From NCBI RefSeq assembly GCF_020880815.1, contig NZ_JAJITD010000006.1, positions 372,001 through 436,000 on the forward strand: a stretch of DNA of 64,000 bases, given 5' to 3'. The notes beneath the pieces are model-generated. The model searched no databases, was not told where the DNA came from, and worked only from the letters and a program-made list of their open reading frames with translations. The translations under genes and the position numbers were made by a program. The stretch comes from Paraburkholderia sejongensis. Lineage in GTDB: Bacteria; Pseudomonadota; Gammaproteobacteria; Burkholderiales; Burkholderiaceae. Shown in pieces: positions 16,374-25,289 of this stretch. The stretch's first letter is position 1; each line of letters begins with the position of its first letter.

Positions 16374-18557
16374 GTGAAGCTATTCTCCCGCCTGGGCATG
16401 ACCGTGCTGCTAATTCACAGTCTGATTGCGCCGAATGCAGCCGCCCAATCCCAATTGAATTACACGACGTCGTGGATCGGTAATAGTTTCGGATTTGGCG
16501 ACGGCAAATGGATGCAGCAGGATATTCAGGCCATTAGCGTCGGCGCCGACGGCACCGTTTATACCAATGCGCCGTGGGACGAAAGCGGCAGCGAAATCGC
16601 CGCGTACCGGGCCGGCGACAAACTCGCGGTGGCCGGCTCGACGCACGGCTGGGGCGCGGCCGGCGGCGACGCGGTCGCGGTCAATCGCAGCTACCTGTAT
16701 GCGGCGATGTCGATCGGCAACGAGAACAACGCGCTGAGCGGCGCCGACTATCCGCCGGCCAACCAGACCTGGTACGGCATCACGCGCCGCACGCTGGCCA
16801 ATCCGGCGAACGGCGCGCCGTTCAGCGGCGGCATCGGCAACAGCGCGAACGCGACGAAGAACAGCTTCGTCGCGGTGCAGACCGTGGCGGCCGGCACCGA
16901 CGCGGGCATTCGCGGCCTGGCCGCCACCGACACCGAACTCTACGTGGCGGACACCTACGGTAATCGCATCGTCGTCTACGACGCGCAGTCGATGACGCCG
17001 CTGCGTTCGTGGAGCGTGAATTCGCCGGGCCGCATCGCGATCGATACGGATGCAACGCTGTGGATCATCAGCGGCGTCGCGTCCGGCAACCTCGGCATCC
17101 TGCACTACGCGGCCGACGGCAGCGCGCTCGCCGGACCGCTCACGCTGCCCGCGGGCACGGTACCGGCCGACCTCGCGGTGACGCCGTCCGGACAACTGCT
17201 GGTCGCCGATAACGGCGTATCGCAGCAGATTCTGGTGTTCAACAGGAATGCGAATGGCCAGTTGCAGGCCGGCACTTCGCTCGGCACGCGCAACGGCCTG
17301 TTCCACGCGGTGCGCGGCGTGACGGGCGACGTGCGCTTTAACGGCATCACCGGCATCGGCGTCGATCAGGCCGGCAATCTGTACGTCGCGCAGAACGGCG
17401 AAGGGCCGCGCGGGATCGGTTCGGCATCGGTCGGGCAGGGCGCGGTGCTGGAGAGCTACGTGTACGGCACGCGCGTGCTCAACTGGCGGCTGTACGGCCT
17501 CACGTTCGTCGATAGCGCCGCGTTCGATCCGGCCTCGCCGGCCTCCGTCTATACCGGCTCGAAACGCTTCACGCTCGACTACAACCAGCCGGCCGGCCAC
17601 GAATGGTCGTATGCGGCGTTCACGCTAGACCGCTTCAACTATCCGGACGACCCCACGTTTCACCAGCCGCGCGGCGTACGCGGCGAACCGATGGTGCGCC
17701 GCTTCAACGGCCAGCGCTTTCTGTACACGCTCGATCCGGGCGCGCACTACCTGAACGTCTATCGCTTCGACAGCGCGCAAGGCGAGATCGCGATTCCGTC
17801 CGGGCTACTCGCGCAAAATCCGCTGCCGGGCGCATGGCCGGCAGCGCAGCCGACCTACGGCGAATGGCTGTGGCGCGCCAGCAATAGCAACGGCACGGTC
17901 GATGCGAGCGAGATCAGCAGCAATCCGTCGACCGGAGCAACCGTCGGCAACGGTTTCTGGTGGGTCGACGAACCGGGCAACGTATGGCTCGCGACGCCGT
18001 TGAGCGGCATCCGCGAGATGCCGTTGCAGGGCCTCGATTCAGTTGGCAATCCGATCTATACGTACGCGAGTTCGAAGATGTTCGCGATGCCGGCGCCGTT
18101 CACACGGCTCGCGCGACTGGTCTACGTGGCGGCGACCGACACCATGTACCTGTCCGGCTTCACCAGCGCGATTCCATGGGACGCGACGCACTGGAAGGAG
18201 GCGGGTCCGGTGCTCGCGCGCTACGACAACTGGAGCACCGGCACACCGACCCAGGGGTACGCGATCGCGCTGCCGTGGAATACGCAAAGCGATCCGCAAA
18301 CCACGACCGTCGGCGTCGCGGTCGCGGGCAACTACATCTTCGTCGCCGAGCTGTACACCAACAAAATCGACGTCTACGACGCGCGCAACGGCAGTGCGGT
18401 CGGCTACATGACGCCGGGCGCGAGCGTCGGCGGCACCAGCGGCTGGGTCGACGTGTATCTCGGCATCAGCGCGGTGCAGCGCGATAACGGCGAGTACGTG
18501 GTGCTGGTCGAGGACGACGCGCGCGCGAAGATCCTGATGTATCGCTGGACCCCGTGA
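16374..18557 (+). CDS. Secreted NHL/beta-propeller protein of unknown function
   Basis: About 727 residues with an N-terminal signal peptide (hydrophobic LGMTVLLIHSLIA, then AAAQS cleavage). The GTG start is chosen because AAGGAA lies eight bases upstream; in-frame ATGs at 16356 and 16314 are alternatives. The mature protein has repeated propeller-like blades, such as LAATDTELYVADTYGNRIVV, ITGIGVDQAGNLYVAQN and VAGNYIFVAELYTNKIDVY, which resemble NHL repeats. No catalytic motif or anchor is visible, so it is probably periplasmic or secreted. It stands alone between the dehydrogenase cluster and a small hypothetical gene. A role in binding a carbohydrate or protein partner is possible but unproven. 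Confidence 0.7.
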   Translation: MKLFSRLGMTVLLIHSLIAPNAAAQSQLNYTTSWIGNSFGFGDGKWMQQDIQAISVGADGTVYTNAPWDESGSEIAAYRAGDKLAVAGSTHGWGAAGGDAVAVNRSYLYAAMSIGNENNALSGADYPPANQTWYGITRRTLANPANGAPFSGGIGNSANATKNSFVAVQTVAAGTDAGIRGLAATDTELYVADTYGNRIVVYDAQSMTPLRSWSVNSPGRIAIDTDATLWIISGVASGNLGILHYAADGSALAGPLTLPAGTVPADLAVTPSGQLLVADNGVSQQILVFNRNANGQLQAGTSLGTRNGLFHAVRGVTGDVRFNGITGIGVDQAGNLYVAQNGEGPRGIGSASVGQGAVLESYVYGTRVLNWRLYGLTFVDSAAFDPASPASVYTGSKRFTLDYNQPAGHEWSYAAFTLDRFNYPDDPTFHQPRGVRGEPMVRRFNGQRFLYTLDPGAHYLNVYRFDSAQGEIAIPSGLLAQNPLPGAWPAAQPTYGEWLWRASNSNGTVDASEISSNPSTGATVGNGFWWVDEPGNVWLATPLSGIREMPLQGLDSVGNPIYTYASSKMFAMPAPFTRLARLVYVAATDTMYLSGFTSAIPWDATHWKEAGPVLARYDNWSTGTPTQGYAIALPWNTQSDPQTTTVGVAVAGNYIFVAELYTNKIDVYDARNGSAVGYMTPGASVGGTSGWVDVYLGISAVQRDNGEYVVLVEDDARAKILMYRWTP

Positions 18558-18668
18558 TCGATGAGCATCGAAGGCGTCTCGAATGCGCGCCGGGGCGATT
18601 GGACGGCGGCGCGCGATCGGTATATAACAACGTGACACGGTGGTTGCACCGATGCATTCACAGGAGCG

Positions 18669-18935
18669 ATGTTCGCTATGACGCAAGACGTTTCCCCCAA
18701 GCCGCCCTCCGGCGATCGCCCGGAAATCGAACAACTCGACGCAGCGCTCAGTCACGTCAATCAACAGGTGTCGTCGGGCGGGATTGCATCGGGCGCTGCG
18801 AAGGGCATTGTGTACAGCCTGATCGAAACACTCGGCGCGCTGGTCGGCGATCCCGATCTGCCGGAACACGCGCGCTCGGGTTACGAAGGACTGCTGGAGG
18901 CCGCGCGCGAGTTGCGCGCGAAACTGGACCACTGA
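18669..18935 (+). CDS. Small hypothetical protein
   Basis: An 88-residue soluble, acidic, mostly helical protein (EIEQLDAALSHVNQQVSSGG, GYEGLLEAARELRAKLDH). No family is recognised. AGGAG lies two bases before this ATG and eleven before the in-frame ATG at 18678, so the true start could be either. A terminator follows closely. The composition matches its neighbours, which argues for a genuine resident gene. Confidence 0.6.
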   Translation: MFAMTQDVSPKPPSGDRPEIEQLDAALSHVNQQVSSGGIASGAAKGIVYSLIETLGALVGDPDLPEHARSGYEGLLEAARELRAKLDH

Positions 18936-18979
18936 TACGCGGGTCCGCGGCGGCGCGCTCCTCGCGCCGCTTGTGATAC

Positions 18980-19015
18980 AAAAGCGCACTGTGTAACTCA
19001 CTGTGCGCTTTTTTT
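18980..19015 (+). terminator. Rho-independent terminator after the 88-residue gene
   Basis: Stem AAAAGCGCAC / GTGCGCTTTT (18980-18989 and 19003-19012) followed by a T-run that ends at the start codon of the LysE gene. That gene is therefore leaderless, weakly translated, or read from a transcript starting in this hairpin. Confidence 0.75.
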
Positions 19016-19016
19016 C

Positions 19017-19616
19017 ATGCTCTCCGCGACTCAGATTGCGTTGCTGGCCGCCGGCGTCGGCGTCGTGCTGGTGACACCCGGCCCGACCAACACGCTGCTC
19101 GCGTCGGCCGGTTTGCGCTACGGTTTGCGGCGCGCGCTGCCGCTGATCGGCGCCGAACTGACCGGCTACCTGATCGCGATTTCCGCGTGGGGACGTTTCT
19201 TCGCGCGGGTCGCCGATGCGTGGCCGTGGTTGCCGTCGCTGCTGCGGATCGCGGCGGCGTTGTATATCGCGTGGCTCGCGGTCCAGATGTGGCGCGCGGC
19301 GGTTGCGCTGCCCGGTTCGACCCAGCGCGCCGGCAATCTGCGCACGCTGTTCGTCGCAACGCTGCTCAATCCGAAAGCGCTGCTGTTCGGCGGCACGATT
19401 TTCCCGGCCGTCGCGTTCATGGAGTGGCCCGCGTATCTGTTCTCGATGCTGATTTTCGTGGCTCTCGCGGCGCCGATCGCGTTCGGGTGGATCGCGTTCG
19501 GCGCGGCGCTCGGCAGCGGCCGGCTCGGCTGGCTGGAGCCGTCGAAGGTGCAACGCGGTGCGTCGATCGTGCTGGGAGTGTTTTCGCTGTCGCTCGCGTG
19601 GGCGGCGTTGCACTGA
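19017..19616 (+). CDS. LysE/RhtB family amino-acid exporter
   Basis: A 199-residue inner-membrane protein with about six hydrophobic segments. The family motif VLVTPGPTNTLLASAGLRYG lies near residue 18-37 and ATLLNPKALLFGG near 118. Members export amino acids or derivatives using the proton gradient. The ATG lies directly behind the T-run of the preceding terminator, with no clear ribosome site. It is convergent with the oxidoreductase gene, the two being only three bases apart, so there is no room for a terminator between them. The substrate is unknown. Confidence 0.85.
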   Translation: MLSATQIALLAAGVGVVLVTPGPTNTLLASAGLRYGLRRALPLIGAELTGYLIAISAWGRFFARVADAWPWLPSLLRIAAALYIAWLAVQMWRAAVALPGSTQRAGNLRTLFVATLLNPKALLFGGTIFPAVAFMEWPAYLFSMLIFVALAAPIAFGWIAFGAALGSGRLGWLEPSKVQRGASIVLGVFSLSLAWAALH

Positions 19617-19619
19617 AAA

Positions 19620-21350
19620 TCACGCGCCCAGCGCGACCGCCTCCCCATTCGTTGCCGCCAGCAACTGATGAATCTGTGCGACCACGGCCGCGCCTTCCCC
19701 CACCGCCGCGGCGACCCGCTTGGTCGAGCCGGCGCGTGCATCGCCGATCGCGTATACGCCTTCGACGGTGGTCGCCAGATCGCAGGCCGTCGCCGAGCCG
19801 ACCGCGCCGATGCCGGTCAGCACGAAGCCCTTCGGGTCGAGCTGCACGCCGCAGGTGCGCAGCCATTCGGTGTTCGGATCCGCGCCGGTAAACAAGAACA
19901 GGTGGCGCGTGTCGAAGTGATCGACGCCATCGGGCAGCGGCTGTTTCAACGCGACCGACGCGAGGCCATCCGCGTCGGCATCGAGCCGGCCGATCTCCGA
20001 ATGCGGATGCACGAACACGTTAGGCAGCGAGCGGATGCGGTCGATCAGATAACGCGACATCGTCGCCTCGAAACCGCTGCGGCGGATCAGAACGTGGACC
20101 TTGGCCGCGTGCGTCGCCAGATAGACGATCGCCTGGCCGGCCGAATTGCCGCCGCCCACCAGCACGACATCCTGGCGTTTGCACAGCTTCGCTTCGACCG
20201 GCGATGCCCAGTAGTAGACGCCGCGGCCATCGAAGCGCTCGAGCCCGTCGAGCGCCGGGCGCCGGTACACCGCGCCGCTCGCGATCACGATCGCGCGCGC
20301 GGAGATATGGCCGCCGCATTTCAGTTCGAGCCGGTACGGCGACTGCGCGCATTGCAGCGACTTCACGTGGACCGGAATCGCGACGTGCGCGCCGAATTTC
20401 TGCGCCTGCACGAACGCGCGGCCGGCCAGCGCCTGGCCGGAGATGCCGGTCGGAAAGCCGAGGTAGTTTTCGATCCGCGAGCTGGCGCCCGCCTGGCCGC
20501 CGGGCGCGCGGCTGTCGAGCACGATCACCGATAGACCTTCGGACGCCGCATACACCGCGGCGGCGAGGCCGGCCGGTCCCGCGCCGACGATCGCGACGTC
20601 GTACACATAGGCGTCGTCGAGATCGGGCAGCAGGCCGAGGCTGGTCGCGAGTTCCGGCATGCTCGGATGACGCAGCACCGAGCCGTCCGGGCAGACGACG
20701 AGCGGCATGTCCTCGGGCTGCGCGCCGAATTGCTGGATCAGCCGCAGCGCGTCGGCGTCGCGTTCGTCGATCACCGAATGCGGATGGCCGTTGCGCGACA
20801 GGAAGCCTTGCAGCATCACGAGCCGCGCGTCGAAGCTGTTGCCGATCAGGATCGGGCCGCCCGCGCCTTTTTCGATCAGCGACACGCGCCGCAGAATCAG
20901 CGCGCGCATGATGCGCTCGCCGAGTTCGGCTTCGGCGACGATCAGCGCGCGCAGCCGGTCGGGCGGAATCAGCAGCGCCTGGACCGCGCCGATCGCCATC
21001 CCGTTGACGAGCGCCGGGCGTCCGGACAACTGCCCGACTTCGGCCAGAAAATGGCCGGCGCCGTGTTCGCCGATCAACACCTCGCGGCCGATGCCGTCGC
21101 GCTGATAGACCTTCACGCGGCCTTCGAGCAGCACGAACATGCCGGGCCCGGTGTGGCCGGTCTCGAACAGCAGCTCGCCGGAGCGCCAGTGCCCGATCTC
21201 GCCGAAGCGGCGCAGCCGGTCGATTTCCGCGCAGGTGAGCGCGGGAAACATCTGATGCATGCGCGTCGATAGCGACGAAAACGGCGCGTCGGCGACGACT
21301 CCCTGCTGTCCTTCCACTTCTTGAGTCGAAACGTCCTGAGTCGAAAGCAT
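19620..21350 (-). CDS. cNMP-binding domain fused to thioredoxin-reductase-like FAD oxidoreductase
   Basis: A 576-residue protein. Residues about 30-155 are a cyclic-nucleotide/effector-binding domain (GELLFETGHTGPGMFVLLEG, GHFLAEVGQLSGRPALVNG). Residues about 165-240 form a thioredoxin-like segment. Residues about 249-560 are a pyridine-nucleotide flavoprotein with FAD motif VAIVGAGPAGLAAAVYAAS, NADPH motif VVLVGGGNSAGQAIVYLA and closing YAIGDARAGSTKRVA. Where true thioredoxin reductases carry CxxC just before the second motif, this protein has YYWASPVEAKLC, so the redox disulfide is absent. This is usual for this fusion group. GGAG precedes the ATG. Activity may be allosterically controlled by the N-terminal domain; the electron acceptor is unknown. 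Confidence 0.88.
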   Translation of the reverse strand: MLSTQDVSTQEVEGQQGVVADAPFSSLSTRMHQMFPALTCAEIDRLRRFGEIGHWRSGELLFETGHTGPGMFVLLEGRVKVYQRDGIGREVLIGEHGAGHFLAEVGQLSGRPALVNGMAIGAVQALLIPPDRLRALIVAEAELGERIMRALILRRVSLIEKGAGGPILIGNSFDARLVMLQGFLSRNGHPHSVIDERDADALRLIQQFGAQPEDMPLVVCPDGSVLRHPSMPELATSLGLLPDLDDAYVYDVAIVGAGPAGLAAAVYAASEGLSVIVLDSRAPGGQAGASSRIENYLGFPTGISGQALAGRAFVQAQKFGAHVAIPVHVKSLQCAQSPYRLELKCGGHISARAIVIASGAVYRRPALDGLERFDGRGVYYWASPVEAKLCKRQDVVLVGGGNSAGQAIVYLATHAAKVHVLIRRSGFEATMSRYLIDRIRSLPNVFVHPHSEIGRLDADADGLASVALKQPLPDGVDHFDTRHLFLFTGADPNTEWLRTCGVQLDPKGFVLTGIGAVGSATACDLATTVEGVYAIGDARAGSTKRVAAAVGEGAAVVAQIHQLLAATNGEAVALGA

Positions 21351-21574
21351 TGAACCGCTCCTTCGATGTTCATTGCACGATTGAACGGGAGGCGATACGG
21401 CGCGCGGGCGCTGTTAGGGGAGCGACACCGCGTGCTTTGAATTGCTTTGTTTGCCGTCGGGCGCCCGGAGGCCAGGCCGCCCAAGCCGCCGCAACTGCTC
21501 GAGCAGGCCGAAGCCGCTCAAGCTGCGCCGAAGCCGCCCGAGCCACCACGGCCCGCGCCGCTGCCGCTGCCGCG

Positions 21575-22567
21575 CTAAACCGCCTTCGGCGCAACGTGCT
21601 CGACCGCGACTTCCGGCGCCGGCTGATCCGGCAGCGCGTCGACCGGCTTGCCGGAATCGCGCCACGCCTCCATGCCGCCGCGCAGCGGCAACACGTCGGA
21701 GAAGCCGGCCTCGCTCAACTGCTTGGCCATCCACGCGGCCGAAATCTCGTTCGGGCACGAGCAGTAGATCACCAGCTTCTGATCGGGCGGATAGGCGGCA
21801 ACGATGCCTTCGAGCTGCCGTTCGTCGGCGAATTGCGCGCCCGGAATCACGAACGGATCGAGCTTGCGCTTTTCCTCCGAACGGATGTCGAACACGATCG
21901 GCGGCTGGCCGGCTTTATAAAGCGTCGCGAGTTCGTCGATTTCGATACGCGCGGACGCGAGCTTCGCGATCAACTGACGGCGCCGGATCCACCGGTACAC
22001 CGCGTACAGCAACAGCAATCCGACCACCACCACCGCCGCGGTCCGGCCGAGCCGGCCGGCGATCGCGAACAGCATGTCGATCTGCCGCGCGAACAGCGCG
22101 CCGACGATCAGCCCGGTGCCGGACCACAGCGCGGCGCCCAGGCCGTCGTAGGTGAGGAAGGTGCGGTAGCGGGTGCCCATCGCGCCGGCCATCGGGATCG
22201 ACACGATCGACAGCCCCGGCACGAACTTCGCGACCGCCAGCACGCGCACGCCCCAGCGGCCGAAAAAGCGTTCGGTTTTCTTCACGCAGGTGTCGCGCGA
22301 CAGCGACAGCCGGCAGATCGTTTTCAGCGTATTACCGCCGTAGATGCGGCCGGCGAGATACCACGCGCTGTCGCCGAGCAGGGTCGCGAAGATCGCCAGC
22401 ACCAGCACCGGCATCAACTGGGTGCCGACTGAGCCGGGGTGCATCGCGGCCATCGCGCCGAACAGCACGAGCGACGGCATGGCCGGCACCGGCAGCCCGA
22501 GCGCGGCAGCCAGTACGTTGACGAAGACGAGCGCCGGTCCATATTGCTCGACGAGGTCATGTAGCAT
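21575..22567 (-). CDS. DedA family membrane protein fused to rhodanese domain
   Basis: A 330-residue fusion. The N-terminal 200 residues are a DedA/SNARE-associated (VTT) domain: four to five membrane segments with GDSAWYLAGRIYGG and the conserved RFFGRWGVRVLAVAKFVPG loop, the mark of undecaprenyl-phosphate or phospholipid-handling DedA proteins. Residues about 225-320 are a rhodanese domain (PPIVFDIRSEEKR, VIYCSCPNEISAAWMAKQL) with a candidate active cysteine in CSCPNE. The start MLHDLV is chosen by family similarity; no strong ribosome site is seen. It lies 224 bases downstream of the previous gene's start on the same strand. The fusion recurs in Proteobacteria; its substrate is not known. 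Confidence 0.88.
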   Translation of the reverse strand: MLHDLVEQYGPALVFVNVLAAALGLPVPAMPSLVLFGAMAAMHPGSVGTQLMPVLVLAIFATLLGDSAWYLAGRIYGGNTLKTICRLSLSRDTCVKKTERFFGRWGVRVLAVAKFVPGLSIVSIPMAGAMGTRYRTFLTYDGLGAALWSGTGLIVGALFARQIDMLFAIAGRLGRTAAVVVVGLLLLYAVYRWIRRRQLIAKLASARIEIDELATLYKAGQPPIVFDIRSEEKRKLDPFVIPGAQFADERQLEGIVAAYPPDQKLVIYCSCPNEISAAWMAKQLSEAGFSDVLPLRGGMEAWRDSGKPVDALPDQPAPEVAVEHVAPKAV

Positions 22568-22906
22568 CGGTTTACATCCGCGGCCCTTGCGGGCACGGTG
22601 CGGTAAGGAGTGCAAAGGGGAATGCAAGGATTATGGACGCATTTTCGAGACGTGCAAAACGGCTCGAAAAGCGGCCCGTTGCGTAGCACCGCGCGGCCTT
22701 TTAGCCGGCAAGTCAGCGCGTACCGAATCCCGCGAAAAAAGCGCGGATTGGCGACGCAGACGGAACAAACAACCGGCAAGCGCTATGCGCCGACGCGGCC
22801 AGAACGAACAATGCCGCGCGTCGGCGGCGCGGCAGCAGGGAAGAATCGGGACTGGCCGGTCATGCGCGCGGCGCTCACGCTTTCGCGTGGCGCCGCGAGT
22901 TCGATT
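22568..22906. other. Intergenic region between DedA-rhodanese gene and small hypothetical gene
   Basis: About 340 bases without a credible gene. A strong hairpin near 22867-22897 is listed separately. The remainder probably contains the DedA promoter, which I could not define. Confidence 0.4.
22867..22897 (-). terminator. Terminator-like hairpin after the 83-residue gene
   Basis: CGCGGCGC-t-CACGC, loop TTTC, GCGTG-GCGCCGCG: a 13-pair stem with one bulged base, 10 bases downstream of the stop. There is no T-run, so termination is only suggested. Confidence 0.35.
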
Positions 22907-23158
22907 TCACTGGCGATGATTGTGCTGCTCGCCGGGCAACTCCGCGCCGTGCGCGCGGATCGCGGCGATCAGTTCGGCGGGCGTGATTTCGTAACGTACT
23001 TCGCGATGGATGCCCGGCTTGCGCTCATCGACCTCGATCAGCAGGATGCCTTTGCCGTCTTCGGTCGATTCGAGGCGCAGCGTGCGCAGTTCGCGCGCCG
23101 TTGCGTCGTCGTATTCGGAGAGCAGGGCCATTGACCCGGAGGACCCGGTAATGCGCAT
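22907..23158 (-). CDS. Small conserved hypothetical protein
   Basis: An 83-residue soluble protein: MRITGSSGSMALLSEYDDAT at the start, then a beta-rich middle (GILLIEVDERKPGIHREVRY) and EITPAELIAAIRAHG. No family is recognised. The start is chosen because AAGGAC lies about eight bases upstream and the more upstream reading lacks coding character. The codon use fits its neighbours. It stands alone. Confidence 0.6.
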   Translation of the reverse strand: MRITGSSGSMALLSEYDDATARELRTLRLESTEDGKGILLIEVDERKPGIHREVRYEITPAELIAAIRAHGAELPGEQHNHRQ

Positions 23159-23605
23159 CGAAGTTGTCCTTGTTACGTGGTTGACCGACCAATTGTACGG
23201 ATAGTGCGGCGGGCTGTCTGTTGCGGCTGCCCTCCCCGCGCGGTTCATGCGGCGCTAATGCTCAGTGTAACGCGACTGCCCGCGGTTTCGGATGCATTTT
23301 TCGTGCCCCCGATCACCTGTTGCCGACGGCCGTCTGTCACGCTGTTGACCTCTAGCCGGGGTAGACGCGTTCGGTCCGCGCACGCTTACGCGCGCGGTTT
23401 TGAGGCACAAACGCACCACCGGCGAACCAAAAAAATGGCCCGTCCAGGGGGCGGGCCATTAAACGCCGTTGTTACTCGGGTCAGCCGGCCCTGCAACGAT
23501 TGGGCGCTGACAGTTCCTATCCTCGTGCGCGGCGCGCGCGTTGTCGAGGTGGGACTAATGCCGATCTATCAGATCAAAGCGAGTGAAATGGGCGCGTCGG
23601 CGTCA
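23159..23605. other. Intergenic region, contains only the permease terminator
   Basis: About 450 bases between the 83-residue gene and the permease. Apart from the terminator at 23427-23460, no gene, repeat or motif was recognised. Confidence 0.4.
23427..23460 (-). terminator. Rho-independent terminator of the GntP-type permease gene
   Basis: On the minus strand AATGGCCCG / CGGGCCATT (9-base perfect stem) followed by a T-run (an A-run on the plus strand at 23429-23435). It lies about 145 bases after the permease stop. Confidence 0.75.
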
Positions 23606-25006
23606 TTAAACCAGCCCCGTCGCGTAGTACACCGCGATCACGAAGAACACCGCCAACGTCTTGATCACGGTCACCGCGAAGATGTCGCGATACGACTGCC
23701 GGTGCGTGAGCCCCGTCACCGCCAGCAGCGTGATGACCGCGCCGTTGTGCGGCAGCGTATCCATCCCGCCGCTCGCCATCGCGACGACCCGGTGCAGCAC
23801 TTCGAGCGGAATCTCCGCGGCTTGCGCGCCCTTGATGAACAGATCCGACATCGCCGCGAGCGCGATGCTCATGCCGCCCGACGCCGAGCCGGTAATGCCC
23901 GCGAGCGTGCTGACCGACACGGCCGCGTTGACGAGCGGATTCGGAATGCTCTTCAGCGCGTTGCTGACGACCAGAAAGCCCGGCAATGCCGCGATCACGC
24001 CGCCGAAGCCGTATTCCGATGCGGTATTGAGCGATGCGAGCAGCGCGCCCGCGACCGCCGCCTTGGTGCCGACCGCGAAGCGCTGGCTCACGCGCCGGAA
24101 TGCGGTGACGACGACCATCACGATGCCGAGCAGCAGCGCGCCTTGCACCGCCCAGATCGCGACCACGGTCTTCACGGTGGTTTCGATCGGCGCATGCAGC
24201 CCCGGCAGCAGATCCGGCGTAATAGTGAAAGTCGGACCGTACCAGGTGGGAATCCAGCGCGTCAGCAGGAAGTTCGCGACGCCGACCACGATCAGCGGCG
24301 CGACCGCCAGCAGCGGATGCGGCAGCTCCTTCGCTTCGACGCGTTCCGGTTCGTTGACGAGGTCGGTGCCGTAGCCTTCGCCGCTCGCCATCGCCGCGCG
24401 GCGGCGCCATTCCAGATACGACAGGCCGACCACGATGATGAACAGCGAGCCGATCACGCCGAGCGTCGGCGCGGCCCACGAAGTCGTCTTGAAGAAGGTG
24501 GTCGGAATGATGTTCTGGATCTGCGGGGTGCCGGGCAGCGAGTCCATCGTGAACGAGAACGCGCCGAGCGCAATGGCGCCGGGCATCAGCCGCTTCGGAA
24601 TATTGCTCTGGCGATACAGCTCGGCCGCGAACGGATAGACCGCGAACACCACCACGAACAGCGACACGCCGCCGTAGGTGAGCAGCGCGCACACCGCGAC
24701 GATCACCGCATTCGCGCGCGAGCGGCCGATATAGCGGATCGCGGCCGCGACGATCGACTCCGAGAAGCCCGATAGTTCGATCACCTTACCGAACACCGCG
24801 CCGAGCAGAAACACCGGGAAGTACAGCTTCACGAAGCCGACCATCTTGTCCATGAAGATGCTCGTGAACACCGGCGCGACCGCGGCGGGTTCGGTGAGCA
24901 GGACGGCGGCGAGCGCCGCGATCGGCGCGAACAGGATCACGCTGTAGCCGCGATACGCGGCGAACATCAGAAACGCCAGAGCGGCGACGACGATGAGAAA
25001 GGACAT
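23606..25006 (-). CDS. GntP family permease (gluconate/organic-acid type)
   Basis: A 466-residue inner-membrane transporter with 12 or so hydrophobic segments. Family features: MSFLIVVAALAFLMFAAYRG at the start, VFLLGAVFGKVIELSGFSES, ALGAFSFTMDSLPGTPQIQN and NTASEYGFGGVIAALPGF, then GSASGGMSIALAAM. Relatives carry gluconate, 3-hydroxybutyrate or other hydroxy acids with protons. The ATG is preceded by GGAG at six bases; the frame open further upstream lies in the promoter. It is divergent from a sigma-54 activator, and a -24/-12 promoter is present, so expression should depend on RpoN and on that activator. The substrate is not known. Confidence 0.9.
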   Translation of the reverse strand: MSFLIVVAALAFLMFAAYRGYSVILFAPIAALAAVLLTEPAAVAPVFTSIFMDKMVGFVKLYFPVFLLGAVFGKVIELSGFSESIVAAAIRYIGRSRANAVIVAVCALLTYGGVSLFVVVFAVYPFAAELYRQSNIPKRLMPGAIALGAFSFTMDSLPGTPQIQNIIPTTFFKTTSWAAPTLGVIGSLFIIVVGLSYLEWRRRAAMASGEGYGTDLVNEPERVEAKELPHPLLAVAPLIVVGVANFLLTRWIPTWYGPTFTITPDLLPGLHAPIETTVKTVVAIWAVQGALLLGIVMVVVTAFRRVSQRFAVGTKAAVAGALLASLNTASEYGFGGVIAALPGFLVVSNALKSIPNPLVNAAVSVSTLAGITGSASGGMSIALAAMSDLFIKGAQAAEIPLEVLHRVVAMASGGMDTLPHNGAVITLLAVTGLTHRQSYRDIFAVTVIKTLAVFFVIAVYYATGLV

Positions 25007-25078
25007 TGAGTCTCCAAAACCTGGTTGTTCTACATATATGTGCCGTCCTGGTGCTGCGACGGCGCGGCGCGGACAGAA

Positions 25079-25094
25079 TGCAGGTTCCATGCCA
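25079..25094 (-). promoter_or_regulatory. Sigma-54 (-24/-12) promoter of the permease gene
   Basis: Minus strand reads TGGCATGGAACCTGCA, with GG and GC exactly ten bases apart as required for RpoN. It lies about 73 bases before the permease start codon and next to a sigma-54 activator gene. Confidence 0.75.
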
Positions 25095-25102
25095 CGCCGG
25101 GC

Positions 25103-25118
25103 GCTGTGCTTGCACAGC
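25103..25118. promoter_or_regulatory. Palindrome GCTGTGC-TT-GCACAGC, candidate activator site
   Basis: Perfect 7-base arms with a 2-base spacer just upstream of the -24 element. It is a candidate binding site for the divergently encoded activator, although enhancer sites usually sit further (80-200 bases) upstream. Confidence 0.55.
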
Positions 25119-25289
25119 ACGATGGCGTAAGCGTGGAGCGCAGCCGGTGCCTGAAAACAGCGCGGCCGATTGTACCCAAACGTCTCCAACGCGGGACTTG
25201 ATTACGCTGAAGATAAGCCAAAACCCAGGGTAAGTCTTGATCACTAAGGCCTATTGCCTGTCTCAATTTAGAGATAAATTCGTCCACCG

